42,840 nucleotides of DNA, from NCBI GenBank assembly GCA_017642335.1, contig JAGCPF010000026.1, positions 1 to 42,840 on the forward strand. Reading direction: 5' to 3'. Both the position numbers and the translations under genes were made by a program. Below, piece by piece: positions 1 through 7,578 of this stretch. The stretch's first letter is position 1. Each line of letters starts with the position of its first letter. Source of the stretch: Fibrobacter sp. GTDB lineage: Bacteria > Fibrobacterota > Fibrobacteria > Fibrobacterales > Fibrobacteraceae. The notes below the pieces were generated by a model. It made no database searches. It worked only from the letters and a program-made list of their open reading frames with translations, and was not told the origin of the DNA.

Positions 1-79
1 AACAATTCACCGCCATGAGCCCGAACTAGCTGAAAGGCAGCGACGATGATCCGGTAGTGGCGTTCCGTAGGAATGTCCT

Positions 80-1786
80 ATGACACTTATGATTCTCAAA
101 ATGATCGGTTGCCTTGCGCTGCTCATGTTCGGCATGAAGACGATGAGCGAAGGCTTGCAGAAACTCACCGGCGGTCACCTCCGCGCAGTCCTTGGCACCA
201 TGACCAAACACCGCATCGGAGGCCTCCTCACAGGAACGTTTGTTACGGCCTCGGTGCAGTCATCTACCGCTACGACCGTCCTTACCGTAAGTTTCGTTAA
301 TGCTGGCCTGCTCACATTGAGTCAGGCCATTCCTGTTATTATGGGCGCGAACATCGGTACCACAGCCACGGCGTGGATTATGTCGATATTCGGGTTCCAG
401 TTCAACATGAGCTCGGTGGTGTGGCCCTTCTTCGCCCTCGGCATCATCCTTTCTTACACCAAGAAGAACTCGACCAAGAGTATCGGCGAATTCGTGTTCG
501 GTTTCGCGTTCATGTTCCTGGGCCTTACCACGCTGCGCGAGAATGCCGTGGCGATGGACCTGGCTCACAACCAGGCCGTCATCAACTTCTTTACGACGAC
601 TGGCGGTTGGGGAATCTTCAGCACGCTCCTCTTCCTGTTGATGGGCAGCATCCTTACGATGTGCGTGCAGTCGTCTGCCGCCATCATGGCGATTACGCTC
701 TTGCTCTGCAGTAGCGGCGTGCTCCCGATTTACCAGGGCATTGCGCTCGTGATGGGCGAAAACATCGGTACCACGGTGACATCGAACCTCGCGGCCCTTT
801 CGGCAAGTACGCAGGCAAGGCGCGCGGCTTTGGCCCACATGCTCTTCAACGTGTTCGGCGTGGTGTGGATTCTGATCGTGTTCCGCCCGTTCGTGAACAT
901 GGTGTGCGGCATCGTAGGGTTCGACCCGAATTTCGTGCCGCATACCGAAGAAGAAATCGCGCAGGCGGGCGTACGCGTGACTTACGCACTTTCTGCTTTC
1001 CACACGGCATTCAACCTCTGCAACGTGCTTATCCTTATCTGGTTCATCAAGCCGATGGAAAAGATTATCTGCAAGATTATCCGCGAAAAGGAAGACGGCG
1101 AGGATTTCAAGGTCAAGTTTATCAGCGCTGGCCTCATGAGTACCGCAGAACTCTCGCTCTTCGAAGCCCGCAAGGAAATTAACTTGTTCGCGGCTCGCAC
1201 GCAGAAGATGTTCCGCATGGTGCCCGAACTGCTCGTGATGAAGGACGAAAACGATTTCGTGAAACTGTTCGCTCGTATCGAAAAATACGAGGGAATCAGC
1301 GACAGCATGGAAATCGAGATTGCGAAGTACCTGAACCAGGTTTTGGAAGGTCGCCTGAGCCCCGAAAGTAAGACGACCATCCAGGCGATGCTCCGCGAGA
1401 TTTCTGAAATCGAGAGTATCGGCGATGCCTGCTACAACATGGCCCGTGCCATTAACCGCAAGTTCCGCAGTAAGGACGACTTCACCGAGAATCAGTATGA
1501 GCATATCAAGCACATTATGCAGCTTTGCGACAATGCACTCACCAACATGGTCGATGTCATTAGCGACCATGCGTCCGCCGATGCGAACCGCACGCTGAAC
1601 CTGGAAAACGAAATCAACGACTACCGCAAACTCCTCAAGGAGAAGAACGTCACCGATATCGAGAACCAGGAATACAGCTACCAGATGGGCGTCCACTACA
1701 TGGACGTGGTGAACGACTGCGAAAAGCTGGGCGACTACGTGGTGAACGTCGTGGAAGCCCATGTGAACAAGAGGTTCCCCGCCTAG
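80..1786 (+). CDS. Na+/phosphate cotransporter family protein with PhoU-like C-terminal domain
   Basis: This is a 568-residue inner-membrane protein of the NptA/YjbB Na/Pi cotransporter family, likely coupling sodium entry to phosphate movement. The two inverted family repeats are visible: QSSTATT followed by GANIGTT in the first half, and QSSAAIM followed by GENIGTT in the second. About eight hydrophobic segments fill residues 1-335. Residues from about 350 to the end are soluble and helical, as expected for a PhoU-like domain. An in-frame TAG at 68-70 limits the start, and ATG 80 fits the family's usual N-terminus (hydrophobic, then GMKTMSEGLQ). A terminator hairpin follows. The substrate is inferred from the family and could be another anion. 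Confidence 0.9.
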   Translation: MTLMILKMIGCLALLMFGMKTMSEGLQKLTGGHLRAVLGTMTKHRIGGLLTGTFVTASVQSSTATTVLTVSFVNAGLLTLSQAIPVIMGANIGTTATAWIMSIFGFQFNMSSVVWPFFALGIILSYTKKNSTKSIGEFVFGFAFMFLGLTTLRENAVAMDLAHNQAVINFFTTTGGWGIFSTLLFLLMGSILTMCVQSSAAIMAITLLLCSSGVLPIYQGIALVMGENIGTTVTSNLAALSASTQARRAALAHMLFNVFGVVWILIVFRPFVNMVCGIVGFDPNFVPHTEEEIAQAGVRVTYALSAFHTAFNLCNVLILIWFIKPMEKIICKIIREKEDGEDFKVKFISAGLMSTAELSLFEARKEINLFAARTQKMFRMVPELLVMKDENDFVKLFARIEKYEGISDSMEIEIAKYLNQVLEGRLSPESKTTIQAMLREISEIESIGDACYNMARAINRKFRSKDDFTENQYEHIKHIMQLCDNALTNMVDVISDHASADANRTLNLENEINDYRKLLKEKNVTDIENQEYSYQMGVHYMDVVNDCEKLGDYVVNVVEAHVNKRFPA

Positions 1787-1818
1787 TTTTCCTTCGCAAG
1801 AGGACGACATTACAAAGG

Positions 1819-1856
1819 ACGCCCCGGGAAAATCCCGAGGCGTTCTTTGTTTTTGG
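1819..1856 (+). terminator. Rho-independent terminator after the Na/Pi cotransporter gene
   Basis: An 11-bp stem with one mismatch (ACGCCCCGGGA against TCCCGAGGCGT) is followed by a T-rich run (TTCTTTGTTTTT). It lies between two converging genes and has its T tract on the plus side. Confidence 0.8.
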
Positions 1857-1873
1857 AAATAGAACTTGTTTGG

Positions 1874-3655
1874 CTATCCGTTACGTGCCGCGAGTTCTTC
1901 GGGCGTGCGGCAGAGGATGTCCCAGTCGCCGCGCTTGATGATCTTGTAGGCATATCCCTGCTCGGTGAGGAACAGCTGGCGGTTCATCGCGAATTCCTGC
2001 TCCTTGGAGTCCTGCGTGACGATGCTGTAGAAGTGCGCGGCACCGCCGTCGCTCTTGGGGCGCAGCACGCGGCCGAGGCGCTGGGCTTCTTCCTGGCGGC
2101 TGCCGAACGTTCCCGAAATCTGGATGAGCACGTTAGCGTCGGGCAGGTCGATGGCGAAGTTTCCGACCTTCGAAACCATGAGGTTCTTGAGGCTGCCGTT
2201 GCGGAAGGCTGCGTACAACTTTTCGCGGTCCTTGTTCGGCGTCTTGCCCGTGATGAGCGGAATGTCGAGTTCCTTGGAGAGCGATTCGAGCTGGTCGATG
2301 TACTGGCCGATGATGAGCACGCGGTCGTCGGGCTTGTCGAAGTACTTGAGCAGGCGTTCCACGATGTCCGTCTTCTCGGGGTTCGTGGAGGCGAGCGTGA
2401 TTTTCTCGCGCACCGGTGCAAGCGCATACTTCATCTTGAGCTCGGCTTCCATCGGGATGCGGATTTCGTTACAGTCGGCCGTGGCAATCCAGCCCTGCGC
2501 TTCCAATATGCGCCACGGGATGTCGTACTTCTTGGGGCCGATAAGGCTGAAGACTTCGGTTTCCTTGTGGTCTTCGCGGACGAGCGTGGCGGTAAGGCCG
2601 AGGCGGCGCGTGGCCTGCATTTCGGTACTCAGGCGGAATACGGGCGCGGGCAACAGGTGCACTTCGTCGTAAATCATGAGGCCCCATTTCTGGGTGCTGA
2701 ACAGCGGGAAGTTCGCGAGCTCCTTCTTGACTTCCTCGTCGGAAAAGTCGTCGAGTTCGGTCTCGGGCTTTTCGTTTTCGGCCTTCTTCGCGCGCTTGCG
2801 CTGTGTGAGAATCTGGTAGGTGGCCACGGTCACCGGGCCGATTTCCTTGACTTCGCCGGAGTATTCCTTCACCTGGTCGATGGTGAGGTCCGTCTTGTCG
2901 CAGATTTCGCGGATCCACTGGCGCGATGCCGAGATGTTCGGCGTGAGGATCAAAGTCTTCGTTTGTACTAAGGCCATCGTCGCAAGGCCGATGACGGTCT
3001 TACCCGAACCGCAGGGGAGCACGATGACGCCCGAACCGCCCTTCTCGGAACCGCTAGCGTAGAACACTTGGGCGGCTTCCTTCTGGTAGTCGCGGAGTTC
3101 GAACTTCTTGCCGCTGAGTGTCGTCTCGCGCAGGTGGATGGGCAGCGGGTCGCCCACGGTGTAGCCGGCGAGGTCCTCTACAGGGAACCCGGCGTTGGTG
3201 AGGGCCATCTTGAGGTGGCCACGGCGTTCCGGGTCCACGATGGCGCTGGTGTCACCGAGGAATTCGATGACGAACGGCTCGACTTCTTTGAGCTTGCAGA
3301 TTTCGGTGAACATGTACTGGTCGTCGGATTCGATAATCAGCCTGTCGCCGTCTTTCTTGAGGCGCAGGAGGCCGTAGCGGGCCATGTAGTCCTCGACTTC
3401 CGTGATGACCGTCTGCGGGATGGGGTAGCGGCTCTGGCTTTCGAGACGTTCGATGACGTCCGGTGCGCGCAGGCCGGTGGCGGCCGCGTTCCAGAGGCTC
3501 AGGTGCGATATCTTGTAGGTATGCAGGTGTTCCGGGCTCTTGACGAGTTCGGTGAAGGGGGCTATCGCATCGCGTGCTGCTTCGTAGGAGGGGGCATCGA
3601 CCTCGACCATGATTTCGAGGTTGCTCTGTACAATAATGGCGCCATTCGGATTCAT
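1874..3655 (-). CDS. XPB/ERCC3-type DEAD/DEAH superfamily 2 DNA helicase
   Basis: This 593-residue ATP-dependent DNA helicase resembles bacterial and archaeal XPB, which unwinds or remodels DNA in repair or transcription. An N-terminal helicase-associated region covers roughly residues 1-180. The core shows Walker A (PCGSGKT, about residue 214), the DEVH box (about 329), motif III (LTATL) followed directly by the XPB-specific RED motif (about 360), and motif VI (QRLGRVLR, about 523). The frame stays open upstream through the tRNA-Thr gene, so the first plausible start is ATG 3655 (MNPNGAII). No Shine-Dalgarno is seen there. A TAAATT hexamer lies 8 nt before the ATG, which suggests a very short or absent leader. 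Confidence 0.9.
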   Translation of the reverse strand: MNPNGAIIVQSNLEIMVEVDAPSYEAARDAIAPFTELVKSPEHLHTYKISHLSLWNAAATGLRAPDVIERLESQSRYPIPQTVITEVEDYMARYGLLRLKKDGDRLIIESDDQYMFTEICKLKEVEPFVIEFLGDTSAIVDPERRGHLKMALTNAGFPVEDLAGYTVGDPLPIHLRETTLSGKKFELRDYQKEAAQVFYASGSEKGGSGVIVLPCGSGKTVIGLATMALVQTKTLILTPNISASRQWIREICDKTDLTIDQVKEYSGEVKEIGPVTVATYQILTQRKRAKKAENEKPETELDDFSDEEVKKELANFPLFSTQKWGLMIYDEVHLLPAPVFRLSTEMQATRRLGLTATLVREDHKETEVFSLIGPKKYDIPWRILEAQGWIATADCNEIRIPMEAELKMKYALAPVREKITLASTNPEKTDIVERLLKYFDKPDDRVLIIGQYIDQLESLSKELDIPLITGKTPNKDREKLYAAFRNGSLKNLMVSKVGNFAIDLPDANVLIQISGTFGSRQEEAQRLGRVLRPKSDGGAAHFYSIVTQDSKEQEFAMNRQLFLTEQGYAYKIIKRGDWDILCRTPEELAARNG

Positions 3656-3705
3656 AGGCGCCAAATTTAGAAAAAAAAGTGGCCGGTGTTTAGTGTTGCA
3701 GGCGT

Positions 3706-3742
3706 GAAAAATAAAAACCCCGATTCCGTAGCGGAATCGGGG
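3706..3742 (-). terminator. Terminator of the tRNA-Thr gene
   Basis: Read on the minus strand, CCCCGATTCCG pairs with CGGAATCGGGG across a short loop and is followed by TTTTTATTTTT. It begins just after the tRNA 3' end and separates the tRNA from the helicase gene on the same strand. Confidence 0.85.
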
Positions 3743-3748
3743 CTTTCG

Positions 3749-3821
3749 AGCCACCCAGCAGATTTGAACTGCCGACCTGCTGATTACGAATCAGCTGCTC
3801 TACCAGCTGAGCTAGAGTGGC
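3749..3821 (-). tRNA. tRNA-Thr (anticodon CGT)
   Basis: A 73-nt cloverleaf reads on the minus strand. The acceptor arm GCCACTC pairs with GGGTGGC, the D arm contains TAGCTCAGCTGGTAGAGCA, the anticodon stem-loop is CTGAT-TCGTAAT-CAG with anticodon CGT, and the T loop contains GTTCAAATC. The 3' CCA is not encoded. Confidence 0.95.
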
Positions 3822-3833
3822 ATAGCGGGGCAA

Positions 3834-3862
3834 AAGTTAGTAATAAGGCTCCCTTTTGTCAA
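3834..3862 (-). promoter_or_regulatory. Promoter of tRNA-Thr
   Basis: On the minus strand a perfect TTGACA (3862-3857) is followed after 17 nt by TAACTT (3839-3834). The predicted start falls about 6 nt upstream of the mature tRNA. The -35 lies back-to-back with that of the divergent TPR gene. Confidence 0.6.
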
Positions 3863-3868
3863 GATTGG

Positions 3869-3897
3869 CTGACAAAGGAACTTTTTTTTTCTATGAT
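3869..3897 (+). promoter_or_regulatory. Promoter of the TPR membrane protein gene
   Basis: CTGACA (3869-3874), a 17-nt spacer and TATGAT (3892-3897) form a near-consensus sigma-70 promoter. The predicted start near 3904 gives a leader of about 25 nt before ATG 3929. Confidence 0.7.
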
Positions 3898-3928
3898 TGG
3901 GTCACAAATTTTAAAATGGACGTCAATT

Positions 3929-4612
3929 ATGGCTAACGAATCTACAACCAACAATTCTGAACTTAAGGATTTCTTTGTTACCCACGGTGCCAAGATCGCC
4001 ATCGTTTTGGTCGTCATCATGGCTATCGTCGTGGGTGTCGTGCAATATAGGGAATACCGCCAGGGTGCTCTCGATGCCCAGGCTGAAAACCTCGGTCTCG
4101 GCATGACGTACCTCTATGCTGGCGAAAAGGACAGTGCTTTGGCTGAGTTCGAATCCAAGATGAACTCCGGCAAACTCGAAGGCCTCGCCTTGGCCAAGGC
4201 CGCTCTCTACAGCGCAAACATCAAGTACGAAAACAACGACTTCGATGCTGCCGAGCCCCTGTTCCAGAAGGCTCTCGACAATGCAGGTTCTTCTGCCCTG
4301 GTCCGTTCTGCCGCCATGCACGGCATCGCTTCTGTGAAGATGGAAAAGGGTGACTACACTGCCGCTGCCGGTCTCCTCGAAAAGTTCGTGAGCGAATTCG
4401 GCAAGCGCACGGGTGACCTCCAGGATCGTTACGAAAAGGACGAACCGGTGGACGAAACCCCGATGGTTGCTGACGCTATGTGGAAGCTCACGCTGGTCTA
4501 CGACAAGCTGGGTCAGGCCGACAAGGCCAAGGCTACTGCTGAACGCCTCCTCAAGGTCTATGGCGACAACATGCAGTTTGCCGACAAGGCGTCCAAGTTC
4601 CTCGGCAAGTAA
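3929..4612 (+). CDS. Tetratricopeptide-repeat membrane protein, YfgM-like
   Basis: This 227-residue protein has a short cytoplasmic N-terminus, one transmembrane helix (about residues 23-40, rich in I, V and A) and a helical TPR-type domain beyond it. That topology matches YfgM-like proteins (TPR_21 family), which assist proteins leaving the Sec translocon in E. coli. Alanine-rich helix pairs such as LAKAALYSANIKYENNDFDA and AAMHGIASVKMEKGDYTAAA are typical TPR units. The frame is open for another 81 codons upstream, but those run through the tRNA and its promoter region. ATG 3929 follows a good promoter, so it is chosen. The exact role here is unproven. Confidence 0.75.
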   Translation: MANESTTNNSELKDFFVTHGAKIAIVLVVIMAIVVGVVQYREYRQGALDAQAENLGLGMTYLYAGEKDSALAEFESKMNSGKLEGLALAKAALYSANIKYENNDFDAAEPLFQKALDNAGSSALVRSAAMHGIASVKMEKGDYTAAAGLLEKFVSEFGKRTGDLQDRYEKDEPVDETPMVADAMWKLTLVYDKLGQADKAKATAERLLKVYGDNMQFADKASKFLGK

Positions 4613-4634
4613 TTCCCGAAACGATTATGAGTTT

Positions 4635-4661
4635 TCCCCGGTCTGACCGGGGATTTTTTTT
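4635..4661 (+). terminator. Terminator after the TPR gene
   Basis: TCCCCGGTC pairs with GACCGGGGA (8-9 bp stem, minimal loop) and is followed by an uninterrupted run of eight T. Confidence 0.9.
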
Positions 4662-4673
4662 ATCCCGTTTGGA

Positions 4674-5684
4674 TTACTGGTGGGCGAATGCCCAGCCGAT
4701 GGCAAAGATGGCGTAGTAGGCGATAACCCAGAAAATGTCCGATGCCGCGACGGGCGCTCCCCAACGCAGACTCTTCTTGCTCGGGATGAACCCGCACAGG
4801 AGGCCCGCGATAAAGCCGTACAGGTGGGCGAGGATGTCGGCGTGCTCTCCGAGCCCGACAAACGTGGCCAGCGAGGCGGCCCCGCAGAGGGGCGCGAACC
4901 GGCGCAGCAGCCCGTGGCTTTCCTTGGGCATCAGGCGGAACTCCATCACGGAGAGCGCACCGATGGCGGCGAATACGAACGTGGAGAATCCCAGGCTGCG
5001 GAAGTTCGACTGGACGGTGGCCGCGACGCAGAAGTTCGCAAGCGCGCTTGAAACGGCGAGGAACGGGACCACCTTCGCAAGCGAAATCCTGTAGCTCATC
5101 ATGCTCAGCACGAGGTAGCCCGTGAGCAGGTTGCCCCCGAGGTGCCTTGAATCCCCGTGCAGCGTGAGCGCCGTGATGCAGCGCCACCATTGCCCGTTCA
5201 AGACCTTGTCTGCATCGGAAAGTCCTTCGCCTTCGATGCCGGGGATGAAGCCGGAGAACTGGACCAATGTGACGGCTGCCGGTACGAGCAGGACCCAGAT
5301 GGGCTGGAGGCTTGCCTTGAGTGGGAGCGGTTCGGTGGGTTCCCTGGGCGGGTTCTCGCGGTGGTACAGTCTTATCTGGAATCGGGCACGCTTCTGGTCG
5401 TCGAGGTCGACGAATATCTGGAAGGGCCCGTCGGGGGAGTGCTCCAGCCGGTGACTGATTCCCTGTGACAGGAGGACTAGACTCTCGTCGCGAATTTGTT
5501 TGTAACCGCCTTCGCTGATGCGGATGTCGGGCGGGGTCTCGGGCTCGTCGTTTTGTTCGATGGAGGATTGAGCGGACTCTTGATTTGTCGGCAAGATTGC
5601 GTTTGGGCCAATGGCGCGAGACTCTTCGTCAAGTTTATCTGTAACTGGACTGCGGCGAATCATCGGCGACATAAAACGGGGCAT
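4674..5684 (-). CDS. Rhomboid-family intramembrane serine protease
   Basis: This 336-residue protein has a soluble N-terminal part of about 125 residues followed by a rhomboid membrane core. The HGDSRHLGGN segment (about residue 178) matches the conserved HxxxxHxxxN region. The catalytic serine is expected in LGFSTFVFAAIGA (GxS, about residue 233), and the catalytic histidine in AHLYGFIAGLLCG (HxxGxxxG, about residue 285). Both residues of the Ser-His dyad therefore appear to be present. ATG 5684 has a strong Shine-Dalgarno (AAGGAAGG) at good spacing. The gene stands alone on its strand and converges with the TPR gene. The substrate is unknown. Confidence 0.88.
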   Translation of the reverse strand: MPRFMSPMIRRSPVTDKLDEESRAIGPNAILPTNQESAQSSIEQNDEPETPPDIRISEGGYKQIRDESLVLLSQGISHRLEHSPDGPFQIFVDLDDQKRARFQIRLYHRENPPREPTEPLPLKASLQPIWVLLVPAAVTLVQFSGFIPGIEGEGLSDADKVLNGQWWRCITALTLHGDSRHLGGNLLTGYLVLSMMSYRISLAKVVPFLAVSSALANFCVAATVQSNFRSLGFSTFVFAAIGALSVMEFRLMPKESHGLLRRFAPLCGAASLATFVGLGEHADILAHLYGFIAGLLCGFIPSKKSLRWGAPVAASDIFWVIAYYAIFAIGWAFAHQ

Positions 5685-5892
5685 GGCTACCTTCCTTTTG
5701 CATCGTTAGTAAAAACGGACATTCTATTCTCACTGTTTTTGTTTAAAAGCAAACCGCGTGCCAAAAAGGGAAATCTGCTCAAAAAAGTAAAAATTCACTA
5801 AAAACCAAAAACAATAGGTTCCTCACTTATTCAAAAAATAACATGCAATCGTTTCAAAAGCAAATGTTTAAGTCGTTTTTTTTGAAATGCTG

Positions 5893-7578
5893 TCAGAATA
5901 TCTGAGCTGCGGATGTGAGGGCGAACTTGCCTGTTGCCGTTTCGCATTCGGCGCGGAGGTAGGCGTAGTCCTCGAAGTCCATCGTGATGTCGGATGATGC
6001 GCGTGCCAGCACCATGCTGTGCATGTCTACGACTTCCTTGTCTGCAATCTTGCCGTCGAGTTTGCGCTTCCTGCCGAAAATGCGGATGTAGCGGAAGCAA
6101 CCGCCCATGTCGTTTGTGCAACGAGCATGGAAATGAATGCGCTTGCCGTCGCGTTCCCACCAGAGCGCCGGGCCGTCGGTAATGTAGCAGTTGTCGCCCG
6201 CGAACGCCTCGTTTAGGCTCTCCAGCGAAAGTCTGTCCCTCGCACCTTGCTCCTCGAGCCCCGAGCCTCGGGCCTCTCGTCTCTCGTCTAAATCAACTTC
6301 TCTCTCGTCTCTCGTCTCTCGTCTCTCGTCTAAATCAACTTCTCTCTCGTCTCTCGTCTCTCGTCTCTCGTCTAATTTCACCACCGTCCGAACTTTCCCG
6401 AACACGTGGTCTCTCGAATACTTGAGCGTAAACAGCGGGAACCCGACTGCCGTGGTATCATTCAAGTCGCCGTGCGCGTCGTTCCCGCCGATGGGGAGCA
6501 AATAGTTTTCCTTGCCGAGTTCCTCGATCCACCATTGCCGTCCGAGCATGAACCCTTCGTCGCGCATTCCGTTCCAGAACTGGATACCGCGTATCTTGTG
6601 CGCCGCGTCCAGGTTCAAATCCTTGTGGCTCCAGTAGCCGCGCCGGAATACAAATTTCTCGATGATTCCCATCGGTTGCATGGGGTGGGCCGCGAAGCAG
6701 TGTGCTTTTGTTGCCGAAAGGTGGCCCGGGATTTTCCGGGTGGGCCTGTTCTCAAGCCAGTAACGCCCGCAGTCGCCGAGGCCCGGCAGGTATTCGTCGG
6801 GAGCGAGGACCGTCATGTGGACGTTTTCGCCCTTGGAGTTCCCGGCAGAGACCTCCTCGCCGGCGAGCAGCAGCGGGTAGCTTTCCGGAAGCGCCGCAAT
6901 CTCGTCCCTGAGCGCCTGGAACCTGGGCATGGGCGATTCGGCTTCGCGCGTGTAGTCCTCGGTGGTGAATGCGAAGTCGTAGGCGTGGTCCGTGCAGCAG
7001 ACGAAATCGAGGCCGACAGCCTTTGCCGCCTGCTGGAAAACTTCGGGTGTGGCGCCGAATTCCACGTGGTCGGCGGAGTAGTGCGTGTGGCAGTGCATTT
7101 CTCCGGCTGCATATCCGGGCGCCTTGGGGAGCGCTTCGGAAAGCACTTGCAAAGTAAGCGGTTCGGCACGCAGCCCCGGCAAACTCCAGCGCCTGAATGT
7201 GCGTACTTTCCCGTCGGAGATTCGCTTTACCGTGAATTCAACGTAAATGCAGTAGCGGCCCGGCTGAATTCCTTCGAGCGGGAGAGGGTGAAATTCAAAT
7301 TGTTGCGTCGCTTCGATGTTGAGCGGGATTTCCCGTACATCCCATGCGGATCTGGGGGCATCCTGTGCGGCGATGGTTACCTTTGCCTGTTCCAACACGA
7401 CGGGGAAGCGGTTCGCATCTCGCAAAACGATCCAGAGCACGGGCGTTTCCCCGGGAACGGCCTGGAATGCCATGTCCGCGATGATTTCGGGCCAGGGTCT
7501 GAACAGGAGCGACCATGGCAACTTGAACTTGAAGTGCGTCTCTGCGTAATGCAGCTTTTCCCAAGGTGCGAAAATCAT
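5893..7578 (-). CDS. PHP-domain metal-dependent phosphoesterase with repeat insertion
   Basis: This 561-residue protein has an N-terminal region of about 150 residues and then a PHP domain. Metal-ligand motifs are intact: HCHTHYSADH, CCTDHAYDF, GEEVSAGN, FAAHP and GGNDAHGD. The family hydrolyses phosphoesters, but the substrate here is unknown. Near residues 400-440 a tandem 14-residue unit (LDERRETRDEREVD) interrupts the sequence; it is encoded by 42-bp units built from a 7-bp repeat. Normal-looking protein resumes afterwards (LSLESLNEAFAGDN). ATG 7578 overlaps the upstream stop codon as TGATG, with GAGG about 8 nt before it, so translation is probably coupled. A TTG directly before the ATG is an alternative start. 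It is the last gene of a three-gene leftward operon. Confidence 0.82.
   Translation of the reverse strand: MIFAPWEKLHYAETHFKFKLPWSLLFRPWPEIIADMAFQAVPGETPVLWIVLRDANRFPVVLEQAKVTIAAQDAPRSAWDVREIPLNIEATQQFEFHPLPLEGIQPGRYCIYVEFTVKRISDGKVRTFRRWSLPGLRAEPLTLQVLSEALPKAPGYAAGEMHCHTHYSADHVEFGATPEVFQQAAKAVGLDFVCCTDHAYDFAFTTEDYTREAESPMPRFQALRDEIAALPESYPLLLAGEEVSAGNSKGENVHMTVLAPDEYLPGLGDCGRYWLENRPTRKIPGHLSATKAHCFAAHPMQPMGIIEKFVFRRGYWSHKDLNLDAAHKIRGIQFWNGMRDEGFMLGRQWWIEELGKENYLLPIGGNDAHGDLNDTTAVGFPLFTLKYSRDHVFGKVRTVVKLDERRETRDEREVDLDERRETRDEREVDLDERREARGSGLEEQGARDRLSLESLNEAFAGDNCYITDGPALWWERDGKRIHFHARCTNDMGGCFRYIRIFGRKRKLDGKIADKEVVDMHSMVLARASSDITMDFEDYAYLRAECETATGKFALTSAAQIF
6238..6273. repeat. Dispersed CCTCG-rich repeat, copy A
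   Basis: A C/T/G-rich mosaic of CCTCG, GAGCC and GCCTCG motifs lies next to the heptamer array within the PHP gene. It shares the 12-mer CCTCGCACCTTG (6238-6249) with the intergenic copy at 30862-30873. Confidence 0.5.
6274..6371. repeat. Heptamer CTCTCGT repeat arranged in 42-bp units, inside the PHP gene
   Basis: CTCTCGT occurs in blocks of two (6274-6287), four (6302-6329) and four (6344-6371) tandem copies. The blocks are separated by CTAAATCAACTT plus CT. One complete 42-bp unit spans 6300-6341. The 42-bp unit preserves the reading frame, but loss or gain of a single heptamer would not. Confidence 0.9.

Noticed and set aside
1..79. End of an upstream gene (frame ending in TAG at 27-29)
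   Set aside because: Only eight codons are visible before the window edge, too few to support a coding call.
3656..3754. N-terminal extension of the XPB-type helicase by 33 residues
   Set aside because: The extension would be translated from the tRNA-Thr terminator and the tRNA 3' end. The protein looks normal from ATG 3655.
3855..3876. Inverted repeat TTTGTCA-8-TGACAAA as a repressor operator
   Set aside because: Its arms are the two back-to-back -35 elements (TTGACA for tRNA-Thr, CTGACA for the TPR gene), each with a suitable -10 at 17 nt, so promoter symmetry explains it.
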